Source of the DNA: Bog-793 sp050010315
Lineage (GTDB): Bacteria > Actinomycetota > Acidimicrobiia > Acidimicrobiales > Bog-793
Reading direction: 5' to 3'
Assembly: GCA_050010315.1 (NCBI GenBank)
Contig: JBEKLG010000004.1
Location: 1 to 27,311, forward strand
DNA: 27,311 nucleotides
Shown here: one piece after another, positions 1 through 7,403 of the stretch
Layout: the number at the start of each line of letters is the position of its first letter
How positions within the stretch are numbered: the stretch's first letter is position 1
Notes under the pieces: model-generated
What the model was told of the DNA's origin: nothing
The model's input: the letters and a program-made list of their open reading frames with translations, nothing else
Databases searched by the model: none
Translations under genes and position numbers: made by a program

Positions 1-201
1 TCGATCATCGCGGCGACCGGTGAGGTGTGCAGCTGCGATCTCGAGGCGCCGCTCCACAGAAGCCAGCCGACGATCTCCCACCACACCCGCGTCCTGGCCG
101 AAGCGGGGCTGATCGTCGGAACCCGGCGCGGCAAGTGGACGTGGTGGCAGATCGTGCCCGAGCGTCTCAGCGAGGTTTGCCGGATCCTTGGTGCTGCCTA
201 G
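1..201 (+). CDS. ArsR-family transcriptional regulator, C-terminal fragment
   Basis: The reading frame is open from the window's left edge to a TAG at 199-201, giving 66 residues; the N-terminus lies outside the window. It reads GEVCSCDL (residues 8-15) followed by QPTISHHTRVLAEAGLIVG and a basic wing, RRGKWTWWQ. CxC-D-L followed by a QxTxSHHxxxL recognition helix is the pattern of metal-sensing ArsR/SmtB repressors such as arsenic sensors. These are dimeric winged-helix proteins that leave DNA when As(III) or another thiophilic metal binds the cysteines. The VCSCDL motif makes an arsenite or similar sensor plausible, but the missing N-terminus and left-hand neighbours prevent naming the ligand. 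It converges on the YciI-like gene, so it belongs to whatever lies to the left. Confidence 0.85.
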   Translation, partial: SIIAATGEVCSCDLEAPLHRSQPTISHHTRVLAEAGLIVGTRRGKWTWWQIVPERLSEVCRILGAA

Positions 202-202
202 C

Positions 203-223
203 AGATCCGTGTTTGGTTGATCT
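203..223. terminator. Possible weak bidirectional hairpin between convergent genes
   Basis: AGATC at 203-207 pairs with GATCT at 219-223 around an 11-base loop. It starts one base after the ArsR stop codon and lies in the 61-base gap between two convergent genes. The stem is only 5 bp and has no clear T-run, so a terminator role is inferred mainly from position. Confidence 0.25.
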
Positions 224-262
224 CCTTCTCACCTGCCCGCCAACCCGGCGAGGGCCAGCTGA

Positions 263-580
263 TCAGCCCGTGCTCGGCAGGTCATTCCTGCCTCGCAATA
301 GCGAGATGCGAAACGGTCGGAGCTCGCCTGCAGCGAAACCGCCGCGGATCGTCGGATCTCCCTCCATGATCCGGCGCGCCGAAGCCTCGTCGGGTGCCTC
401 GAAGATCACGACGCCGGTGTTGATCTTTCCCAGGGTGGGGCCCGCGAGGACGAGCGTGCCTTTTTCAAGGAGCTGCTGGAGGAATCGGAAATGGGCCTCC
501 CAGGCGGTCTTTTCCTCCGCGGTCATCGTTGCGGCGAAATCGGGGCGCGGCGGTTGGAGGAAGCAGATCCACTCCGCCAT
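263..580 (-). CDS. YciI-like (YCII domain) protein
   Basis: This 105-residue protein starts at ATG (complement of 578-580). It begins MAEWICFLQPPRPDFAATMT, and continues with a helical FRFLQQLLEKG segment, then GTLVLAGPTLG and GVVIFEAPDEASARRIMEGDP. This order (alpha-beta ferredoxin-like fold, an LAGP turn, then an EAxDExxARxxMxxDP helix and a final beta strand FAAGELRPFRI) is the signature of the YciI/DGPF superfamily. Members are small dimeric cytoplasmic proteins, mostly of unknown reaction, related to a chloromuconolactone dehalogenase. The open frame extends further upstream, but that part is arginine-rich and lacks family similarity, so ATG at 580 is preferred. It is transcribed away from pyrR and shares a 250-base divergent region with it. 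No substrate can be assigned. Confidence 0.82.
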   Translation of the reverse strand: MAEWICFLQPPRPDFAATMTAEEKTAWEAHFRFLQQLLEKGTLVLAGPTLGKINTGVVIFEAPDEASARRIMEGDPTIRGGFAAGELRPFRISLLRGRNDLPSTG

Positions 581-780
581 GGTCCAAGTCTTGTCGGATC
601 CGGTCGGCGCGACAACACCTGGTGGGCTCCTGTCGGGATCTTTCGGTCCCCGTCCATCGCGGTGGCGATCACGCTCTTGGCACCGGGCCCGGCAGCCGCC
701 GGTGTCGCGGGGCGGCCGCGTGCCGGCTGACCTGCGTACACCAAGTCGGCCTCGACGCCCCGACCCAGGCCGGGGTTCGT

Positions 781-799
781 CGCGTGGCGGTTCCACGCG
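781..799. repeat. 7-bp perfect inverted repeat upstream of pyrR
   Basis: CGCGTGG (781-787) and CCACGCG (793-799) form a perfect inverted repeat around the 5-base spacer CGGTT. It sits about 35 bases before the PyrR-binding hairpin, in the region between the divergent YciI-like and pyrR genes. It could be an operator for a dimeric repressor or an upstream hairpin of the pyr leader RNA. The rest of 581-833 shows no gene, and no convincing -35/-10 pair was found. Confidence 0.4.
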
Positions 800-833
800 G
801 GCGCGAAAAGTGGCATCCTTGAGCGGACGTGAA

Positions 834-853
834 GCGGGTCCCGTGAGGCCCGC
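834..853 (+). promoter_or_regulatory. PyrR-binding RNA hairpin in the pyr operon leader
   Basis: The stem GCGGG (834-838) pairs with CCCGC (849-853). Between them is UCCCGUGAGG, which with its flanks fits the PyrR-binding loop consensus ARUCCNGNGAGGYU (known from Bacillus) at 12 of 14 positions; only the outer A and final U differ. The GUGAGG of this loop is also the best Shine-Dalgarno candidate for pyrR, 12 bases before ATG 861. UMP-bound PyrR would therefore hide the ribosome site, the translational repression described for mycobacterial pyr operons. No classical terminator/antiterminator pair is visible nearby. The match is seen directly; the mechanism is inferred from homologues. Confidence 0.8.
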
Positions 854-860
854 ACGGACG

Positions 861-1442
861 ATGGGGAGCGCGGTGGCCGAGCGAGAGCGGCGGTTGGCAC
901 GCCCGGGGGGACGTGTCTTCCTCCCCCGCTCCCAAGTGATGGACGCGGACGACCTGCGTCGCGCCCTTGTGCGGATCGCCCACGAGATCCTCGAGCGCAA
1001 TCACGGCACCGAAGGCCTTGTCGTCATCGGGCTGCAGACAGGCGGGGTTCCGCTCGCCCAGCGTGTCGCGGCGGATATCGCCGAGATCGACGGCTCGACC
1101 GTGCCGATCGGCACGCTCGACGTCGCGGCGTACCGCGACGACGCCCGTGTCCGCCCGGCCGTGGTGCGAGGGGCGACCGAGATCCCCGGAGACCTCACCG
1201 GTCGGACCGTCGTGCTCGTCGACGACGTCTTGTTCACCGGCAGGACGGTGCGCGCCGCGCTCGACGCCTTGGCGGATCACGGGCGGGCGCGGGCGGTACA
1301 GCTGGCGGTGATGGTGGACCGGGGCCACCGCGAGTTGCCGATCCGGCCGGACTACGTCGGCAAGAACCTCCCGACGCGCCGCAGCGAGACGGTTGACGTG
1401 AGCCGAGACGGGGTCGCGATCGGCGATCTCAGCGAGGCGTAG
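861..1442 (+). CDS. pyrR: PyrR: pyrimidine operon regulator / uracil phosphoribosyltransferase
   Basis: At 193 residues this is the usual length for actinobacterial PyrR. PyrR binds pyr mRNA in a UMP/UTP-dependent way and usually has weak uracil phosphoribosyltransferase activity. The protein shows RRALVRIAHEILERNHG near the N-terminus, IGLQTGGVPLAQR, and the PRPP-binding loop VVLVDDVLFTGRTVRAALDAL. It ends with the strongly conserved block AVMVDRGHRELPIRPDYVGKN and PTRRSE. The frame is open far upstream without family similarity. ATG 861 follows the PyrR-hairpin Shine-Dalgarno by 12 bases; GTG 873 (GGAG 4 bases before) and GTG 843 are alternatives. It is the first gene of the pyr operon and probably represses itself and the genes after it. 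Confidence 0.93.
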   Translation: MGSAVAERERRLARPGGRVFLPRSQVMDADDLRRALVRIAHEILERNHGTEGLVVIGLQTGGVPLAQRVAADIAEIDGSTVPIGTLDVAAYRDDARVRPAVVRGATEIPGDLTGRTVVLVDDVLFTGRTVRAALDALADHGRARAVQLAVMVDRGHRELPIRPDYVGKNLPTRRSETVDVSRDGVAIGDLSEA

Positions 1443-1574
1443 GCACCGTGCACCGCGGTTGTCCGCCGCCCGCCGCTCGCCCCAGTGACGGGGACGCCTT
1501 CGTGACGCCGAGTTCGTTCCGACCGCTCACCGCGGGCCGCCACCGTGTCCAACCAGTCCGGCAAGGGAGGCGCC

Positions 1575-2918
1575 GTGCCTGACGAGAGACGAACCGCCGG
1601 CCGACCCCGGCGCGTCGTCGTGCGGGGCGGAACGATCGTCGACTCAACCGGTGAGCGCCGCGGCGACATCTTCATCGAGGACGGACGGATCGCCGCGGTC
1701 GGTGAGGGGCTCGACGTGCCACTGGGATCGACGCTTCTCGAGGCGTCGGATTGCGTCGTCGCCCCGGGGCTCGTCGACCTGCACACGCATCTGCGCGAAC
1801 CGGGTGGCGAGGCTGCGGAAACCGTCGAGTCCGGGACGCGTTCGGCCTCGCTCGGCGGCTTCACCGCGGTCGTGGCGATGCCGAACACCGAACCGGCGAT
1901 CGACTCGGCCGCGGCGGTGCGCGAGGTCCTGTCCCTCGCCAGCGGGGCGTGTGCCGACGTCGCCGCGGCCGGGGCGATCACCGTCGGGCGTGCTGGTGAC
2001 CGGGTCGCGCCGCTCGCCGAGATGGCCGCGGCCGGCGTGAGGCTCTTCACCGACGACGGATCCGGCGTCCAGAACGCAGACGTGCTGCGGGCTGCACTCG
2101 GCTACGGCCGCGAGCTCGGCGTCGTGCTCGCCGAGCACTGCCAGGACGACGCGCTCGCTGCCGGCGGGCAGATGCACGAAGGCACCTGGTCGCGTCGGCT
2201 CGGCCTTGTCGGCCAGCCGGCCATGGCCGAGGAGGCGATGCTCGCCCGGGACCTGATGCTCGTGCGCGAGACCGGGGCGCCGATGCACTTCCTCCACATC
2301 TCGACCGCCCGTTCCGTCGCCCTCGTGCGGGCGGCGAAGGCCGAGGGCCTGCCGGTGACGGCGGAGGCGACGCCGCACCATCTCGTCCTCACCGACGCCC
2401 TCGCCGCCTCCGGCGACGCGCTCTACAAGGTCTCCCCGCCACTGCGCAGCGCCTCGGACGGGGCCGCCTTGCGGGCGGCCTGTCGCCAGGGAGTGATCGA
2501 CGCGATCGCGACCGACCACGCGCCGCACACCCGGGAGGCGAAGGAGCAGCCATTCGAGGCGGCCCCTCCGGGCATGATCGGGCTGGAGACGGCGCTCGCC
2601 GTCGCCTACGACGCCTTCGTCGGCTCTCCCGAGGACGCCGAGCCGCTTCCTCTCGTCGAGCTCTTCGCCCTGTTCTCGTGGCGCCCGGCGGCGCTGGCGG
2701 GACTCGACCGGTCCGCCGGCCACGGGGGCCCGATCGCCCCGGGGAGCCGGGCGCACCTCTGCGTGTTCGACCCGACCGCAACCTGGACCGTCGAACGTTT
2801 TGCGATGGCGAGCCGGTCGCAGAACTCGCCTTTCCACGGGATGACGCTCACGGGGCGAGTCCGCCACACGGTGCTCGCCGGCGAACCGGTCGTCGTCGAC
2901 GGGAGGGCGGGCCGGTGA
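1575..2918 (+). CDS. pyrC: Dihydroorotase (class I, PyrC)
   Basis: A 447-residue zinc amidohydrolase that cyclises N-carbamoyl-L-aspartate to dihydroorotate, the third step of UMP synthesis. It shows the metal-binding H70-T-H72 in GLVDLHTHLREPG, then FTAVVAMPNTEPAID, a FTDDGSGVQ loop, LAEHCQD, HFLHISTARS, TPHHLVLTD and the catalytic TDHAPH (D314, H315, H318). EQPFEAAPPGMIGLETAL is also typical of class I enzymes. GTG 1575 is chosen because AAGGGAGG ends 4 bases before it; GTG 1545 is in frame but has no ribosome site. The gene follows pyrR after 132 bases, a gap that in many operons is filled by pyrB. Its stop overlaps the carA start (GTGA). Confidence 0.95.
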   Translation: MPDERRTAGRPRRVVVRGGTIVDSTGERRGDIFIEDGRIAAVGEGLDVPLGSTLLEASDCVVAPGLVDLHTHLREPGGEAAETVESGTRSASLGGFTAVVAMPNTEPAIDSAAAVREVLSLASGACADVAAAGAITVGRAGDRVAPLAEMAAAGVRLFTDDGSGVQNADVLRAALGYGRELGVVLAEHCQDDALAAGGQMHEGTWSRRLGLVGQPAMAEEAMLARDLMLVRETGAPMHFLHISTARSVALVRAAKAEGLPVTAEATPHHLVLTDALAASGDALYKVSPPLRSASDGAALRAACRQGVIDAIATDHAPHTREAKEQPFEAAPPGMIGLETALAVAYDAFVGSPEDAEPLPLVELFALFSWRPAALAGLDRSAGHGGPIAPGSRAHLCVFDPTATWTVERFAMASRSQNSPFHGMTLTGRVRHTVLAGEPVVVDGRAGR

Positions 2919-4030
2919 CGGAAGGGCAGGCCGGATTGCCGCTGCGGGGACGGCCGAAGGGACTGCTCGTCCTCGCCGACGGAACGGTGTTCGAAGGCGC
3001 GGCGATCGGCGCTTGCGCCACGGGCTCCTTGCCGATCCAGTCCGGGGAGCTCGTCTTCAACACGGCGATGTCGGGTTACCAGGAGATCATCACCGATCCG
3101 TCGTACGCGGGACAGGTGATCGCCTTCACTTACCCGCATATCGGCAACTACGGCGTTAACGCGGCCGACAACGAAGCGGATCACCCGTTCTGCCGCGGCG
3201 TCGTGCTACGCGACCTTGTGGAACGGCCGAGCAGCTGGCGAGCCTGTGGGGACCTCGAATCGTTCCTCGTCGGGCACGGCATCGGTGGGCTCACCGGGGT
3301 CGACACCCGGCGGCTGACGCGTCACGTGCGCGAGGCGGGCGCGATGCCCTGCGCCTACGGCACCGCCGATGAGGCGGCGCTGTTCGCCGCGGCGCTGGCT
3401 GAGCCGGGGACCGAGGGTCAGGACTACGTCGCCGAGGTGACGACGACCACGCCCTACGAGGTCGCGGGCGGGCCGCTGCGGGTCGTCGCCTACGACTTCG
3501 GGATCAAACGGTCGATCCTCGCCCAGCTCGCGGCGATCGCCTCCACCGAGGTCGTCCCGGCGGCGACGTCCGCCGGGGAGATCCTGGCGCGCCGCCCCGA
3601 CGGCATCTTCCTCTCAAACGGGCCCGGCGATCCCGCCGCGCTCGGCGAGATCGTCGACACGGTGCGGCAGCTCCTCGGCGCCGTCCCGGTCTTCGGGGTC
3701 TGTCTCGGCCACCAGCTCCTCGGCGCGGCGCTCGGGGCGAGGACCTACAAGCTCCCTTTCGGCCACCACGGAGCCAACCACCCGGTGCGCCGGCTGGCGA
3801 CGGGGACTGTCGAGGTGACCAGCCAGAACCACGGCTACGCCGTCGCCGCCGACACCTTGAAGGGCGCCGAGATCACCCACGTCAATCTCAACGACCGGGT
3901 GGTCGAGGGCCTCGCCTGCCGCGAGATCCCCGCCTTCAGCGTCCAGTACCACCCGGAAGCGGGGCCCGGGCCGCACGACGCCCGCTACCTGTTCGAGGCG
4001 TTCCGCCTCCTCATGGAGGCGCACCGGTGA
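2915..4030 (+). CDS. carA: Carbamoyl-phosphate synthase small subunit (glutamine amidotransferase)
   Basis: At 371 residues this is the normal length. The subunit hydrolyses glutamine and channels ammonia to CarB for carbamoyl phosphate synthesis, which feeds pyrimidines and arginine. The N-terminal CarA domain contains GELVFNTAMSGYQEIITDPSY and IGNYGVN. The C-terminal class I glutamine amidotransferase domain has FLSNGPGDP, the nucleophile C263 in FGVCLGHQLLG, FGHHGANHPV, TSQNHGYAV, and the catalytic H346 and E348 in FSVQYHPEAGPGPHD. The start is GTG 2915, overlapping the pyrC stop by 4 bases, with GGGAGG 8 bases upstream inside pyrC. Translational coupling with pyrC is likely. Confidence 0.96.
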   Translation: MTEGQAGLPLRGRPKGLLVLADGTVFEGAAIGACATGSLPIQSGELVFNTAMSGYQEIITDPSYAGQVIAFTYPHIGNYGVNAADNEADHPFCRGVVLRDLVERPSSWRACGDLESFLVGHGIGGLTGVDTRRLTRHVREAGAMPCAYGTADEAALFAAALAEPGTEGQDYVAEVTTTTPYEVAGGPLRVVAYDFGIKRSILAQLAAIASTEVVPAATSAGEILARRPDGIFLSNGPGDPAALGEIVDTVRQLLGAVPVFGVCLGHQLLGAALGARTYKLPFGHHGANHPVRRLATGTVEVTSQNHGYAVAADTLKGAEITHVNLNDRVVEGLACREIPAFSVQYHPEAGPGPHDARYLFEAFRLLMEAHR

Positions 4031-4058
4031 CGGGTGCCGGCGCGGGGAGGCCGGGCTG

Positions 4059-7000
4059 ATGGGCCGCCGAGGGGAGATCGAATCGGTCCTCGTCATCGGC
4101 TCCGGCCCGATCGTCATCGGCCAGGCCTGTGAGTTCGACTACTCGGGGACCCAGGCTTGCCGGGCGCTCGGGGAGGAGGGCATCCGGGTGATCCTCGTGA
4201 ACTCGAACCCGGCGACGATCATGACCGATCCGGGGATCGCCGACCGGACCTACGTCGAGCCGCTCGAGCCAGAGGTGCTCGAGGTCATCATCGAGCGGGA
4301 GCGGCCGGACGCCATCCTGCCGACGATGGGAGGTCAGACGGCGCTCAACCTGGCGATGGCGTTGTCGCGCTCGGGCGTGCTCGCCGCACAAGGCGTCGAG
4401 ATGATCGGCGCCAACGCCGAGGCGATCGCGACGGCGGAGGACCGAGAGCTTTTCAAGGCGGCGATGACCGGCATCGGGCTGCGCGTCCCGGAATCGGGGT
4501 TCGCCCACTCTGCCGAGGAGGCGCTTGCCGTCGGGGACGCCGTCGGCTACCCGACGATAATCCGCCCGTCGTTCGTCCTCGGCGGAGAGGGAACGGGGAT
4601 CGCGGCCGACCGGAACGAACTGGCGCAGCTCGCCGCCGCCGGCCTGGCGGTGAGCCCGATCGGCGAGATCCTCGTCGAGCGTTCGGTCGTCGGTTGGAAG
4701 GAGTTCGAGCTCGAGGTGATGCGGGACCGCCAGGACAACTGCGTCGTCGTCTGCTCGATCGAGAACTTCGACGCGATGGGGGTCCACACCGGCGACTCGA
4801 TCACGGTCGCCCCCGCTCAGACGCTCTCGGACGTCGAGTACCAGATGATGCGCGACGCGGCCTTCTCCTGCATCCGCCGCGTCGGGGTCGAGACCGGGGG
4901 CTCGAACATCCAGTTTGCCGTCGACCCAGCCACCGGCGAGCAGCTCGTCATCGAGATGAACCCACGGGTGTCCCGGTCCTCCGCCCTCGCCTCCAAAGCG
5001 ACGGGGTTCCCGATCGCCAAGGTCGCCGCCCGCCTCGCCATCGGCTACACGCTCGACGAGATCCGCAACGACATCACGAAGGCGACCCCGGCGTGCTTCG
5101 AGCCGACGATCGACTACGTCGTCACGAAGGTGCCGCGCTGGGCCTTCGAGAAGCTTCCCGGCGTGTCGGGTCGCCTGGGCACGCGCATGCAGTCGGTCGG
5201 CGAGGTGATGGCGATCGGCCGCACGTTCGCCGAGTCACTGCAAAAGGCGCTGCGCGGGCTCGAACAGGGGCGGTACGGCTTGAACTGCGACCCGGCGGAG
5301 GTGCTCGTCGACCTGCCGGTGGCGCAACTGCTCGACCAGGCGTCCCGGCCAACCCCCGGGCGCGTCTTCGAAGTCGAGGCCGCGCTGCGGCTCGGGGCGA
5401 CCGTCGAGGCGGTCGCCAAGGCGACGGGGATCGACCCGTGGTTCCTCGACCGCATCGGCGAGATCGTCGCCGTGCGCCGTCACCTCGACGAGCTGGCCGC
5501 GACGCCGGGGGTGCACGAGCGCTTGGCGCGAGGCGACTGGCGGCGACTGAAGCGGGCTGGCTTCTCGGACGCGCAGATCGCCTGGCGCCTCGGGCTCGAC
5601 GAGTCCGAGGTGCGCGCCGCGCGCCTCTCGTCCGGCGCTTCGGTGACGTTCAAGACCGTCGACACCTGTGGCGCCGAGTTCGCCGCGGAGACGCCGTACT
5701 ACTACTCGACCTACGAGGACGAGAGCGAGGTGCGCCCCTCGGCACGGCCTCGGGTGGTGATCCTCGGATCGGGTCCGAACCGCATCGGACAGGGCATCGA
5801 ATTCGACTACTGCTGCGTCCACGCCTCGATGGCTTTGCGGGAGGCGGGATACGAGACGGTGATGGTGAACTGCAACCCCGAGACCGTCTCCACGGACTAC
5901 GACACCTCCGACCGGCTCTATTTCGAGGCGATCACCGAGGAGGACGTCGCCGCCGTGCTCGCAGCGGAGTCCGCCGCCGGCACCGGCGGGGTGGCCGGCG
6001 TCATCGTCAGCCTCGGCGGCCAGACCCCGCTCAAGCTCGCCGGGAAGCTGCCGGGTTCGATCGTTCTCGGCACGAGCGCGGCCTCGATCGACCTCGCCGA
6101 GGACCGGGAGCGTTTCGGCGCCCTGCTCGAACGGCTCGGCATCGCCCAGCCCCCGGGTGGCACGGCGCGCACCGCCGAGGAGGCACGGGAAGTCGCACGG
6201 CGGGTCGGCTATCCGGTCCTCGTCCGGCCGAGCTACGTGCTCGGCGGCCGGGCGATGGAGATCGTCTACGACGAGGCCAGCCTCGTCGAGGCGATGGCGG
6301 CGCTGTTCGGCTTCAGCCGGCTAGCCGGCGCCGCCGCTGCCGGATCCCTGGAGCGCGAAGGGGGGCTGTCGGCGACGCGGCCGATTCTCATCGACAGCTT
6401 CTTAGAAGACGCCGTCGAGGTCGACGTCGACGCCGTCCGTGACGCGGTCGGCGAGCTCTTCGTCGGGGGGGTGTTGGAGCACGTCGAGGAGGCGGGGGTG
6501 CACTCCGGCGACTCGGCGTGCGCGATCCCGCCGCCGACGCTTCCTGGGGCCACGATCGAGAAGTTGGTCGCCCACACCGGGGCGATCGCCGAGGCGCTCG
6601 ACGTGCGCGGCCCGATCAACGTCCAGTTCGCCGTGAAGGCCGGCGGGGTGTTCGTCATCGAGGCGAACCCCCGCGCCTCGCGCACCGTTCCTTTCGTCGC
6701 CAAGGCAACGGGCGTCCCGCTCGCCAAGATCGCCGCCCGCGTCGTCGTCGGCGCGACGCTCGCCGAACTGCGCGCCGAGGGGCTCTTGGCGTCGGAGCGC
6801 GGGGCTCGCGGGTACGTGAGCGTGAAGGAGGCGGTCCTTCCCTTCGCCCGCTTCCCCGAGGTGGACGCCCTGCCCGGGCCGGAGATGCGCTCGACCGGCG
6901 AGGTGATGGGGACGGCGGAGACCTTCGGCCTCGCCTTCGCGAAGAGCCAGATCGCGGCCGGGAACCGGCTGCCGGACGGCGGGCGGATCTTTTTGTCGCT

Positions 7001-7403
7001 CGCCGACCGGGACAAGCACGGCGGCCTCGACGCGGCGCGATCCTTCGTCGGGCTCGGGTTCGGCCTCGTGGCGACGGAGGGCACCGCGGCCTTCCTGCGC
7101 GCGAACGGCGTTCCGGTCGAGACGGTCGTCGGCAAGTTGACACGACCGTCAGACGGTCAGCTCGGAACCGACGACGTCATCGCGCTCCTCAACGAGGGAT
7201 CGATCCAGCTCGTCGTGAACACGCCGCGCGGCCGCGGCGCCCACGCCGACGGCGCCTACATCCGACGGGCGGCCTCGGCCAGCCGGGTGCCGATCGTCAC
7301 TACCGTGCAAGCGGCGCGCGCCGCGGCGGCTGGGATCGCCGAATGGAGGCGGTTCGACTTGAGCGTGACCAGTCTGCAGGAGCGTCACGGGGCCACCCGG
7401 TGA
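4059..7403 (+). CDS. carB: Carbamoyl-phosphate synthase large subunit
   Basis: This 1114-residue protein has the full CarB length. It makes carbamoyl phosphate from bicarbonate, ammonia from CarA, and two ATP. The first carboxyphosphate half opens with SVLVIGSGPIVIGQACEFDYSG and NSNPATIMTDP, then PTMGGQTALNLAM and an ATP-grasp fold ending FVIEMNPRVSRSSALASKATG. After the oligomerisation region the second half repeats the pattern: ILGSGPNRIGQGIEFDYCC, NCNPETVSTDYD, RPSYVLGGRAMEI and VIEANPRASRTVPFVAKATG. The last roughly 130 residues form the MGS-like allosteric domain (FVGLGFGLVATEGTAAFLRANG, LVVNTPRG). ATG 4059 has GGGGAGG 8 bases upstream. It follows carA by 28 bases and overlaps pyrD by 4. 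Confidence 0.97.
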   Translation: MGRRGEIESVLVIGSGPIVIGQACEFDYSGTQACRALGEEGIRVILVNSNPATIMTDPGIADRTYVEPLEPEVLEVIIERERPDAILPTMGGQTALNLAMALSRSGVLAAQGVEMIGANAEAIATAEDRELFKAAMTGIGLRVPESGFAHSAEEALAVGDAVGYPTIIRPSFVLGGEGTGIAADRNELAQLAAAGLAVSPIGEILVERSVVGWKEFELEVMRDRQDNCVVVCSIENFDAMGVHTGDSITVAPAQTLSDVEYQMMRDAAFSCIRRVGVETGGSNIQFAVDPATGEQLVIEMNPRVSRSSALASKATGFPIAKVAARLAIGYTLDEIRNDITKATPACFEPTIDYVVTKVPRWAFEKLPGVSGRLGTRMQSVGEVMAIGRTFAESLQKALRGLEQGRYGLNCDPAEVLVDLPVAQLLDQASRPTPGRVFEVEAALRLGATVEAVAKATGIDPWFLDRIGEIVAVRRHLDELAATPGVHERLARGDWRRLKRAGFSDAQIAWRLGLDESEVRAARLSSGASVTFKTVDTCGAEFAAETPYYYSTYEDESEVRPSARPRVVILGSGPNRIGQGIEFDYCCVHASMALREAGYETVMVNCNPETVSTDYDTSDRLYFEAITEEDVAAVLAAESAAGTGGVAGVIVSLGGQTPLKLAGKLPGSIVLGTSAASIDLAEDRERFGALLERLGIAQPPGGTARTAEEAREVARRVGYPVLVRPSYVLGGRAMEIVYDEASLVEAMAALFGFSRLAGAAAAGSLEREGGLSATRPILIDSFLEDAVEVDVDAVRDAVGELFVGGVLEHVEEAGVHSGDSACAIPPPTLPGATIEKLVAHTGAIAEALDVRGPINVQFAVKAGGVFVIEANPRASRTVPFVAKATGVPLAKIAARVVVGATLAELRAEGLLASERGARGYVSVKEAVLPFARFPEVDALPGPEMRSTGEVMGTAETFGLAFAKSQIAAGNRLPDGGRIFLSLADRDKHGGLDAARSFVGLGFGLVATEGTAAFLRANGVPVETVVGKLTRPSDGQLGTDDVIALLNEGSIQLVVNTPRGRGAHADGAYIRRAASASRVPIVTTVQAARAAAAGIAEWRRFDLSVTSLQERHGATR

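Noticed and set aside
27..860. Long + strand frame running into pyrR
   Set aside because: It is antisense to the YciI-like gene and has no PyrR similarity before the segment near 861.
263..1000. Long - strand frame that extends the YciI-like protein by about 140 residues upstream
   Set aside because: The extension is arginine- and proline-rich, overlaps pyrR, and the YciI family begins at the internal methionine (position 580).
1553..1571. AGTCCGGCAAGGGAGGC before pyrC as a second PyrR site
   Set aside because: The loop has about three extra bases compared with UCCNGNGAGG, and AAGGGAGG is better explained as the pyrC ribosome site.
1644..2867. 407-codon - strand frame opposite pyrC, and similar long antisense frames opposite carB, metK, priA and pnp
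   Set aside because: They mirror the codon pattern of high-GC genes on the other strand, have no domain, and the + strand genes are certain.
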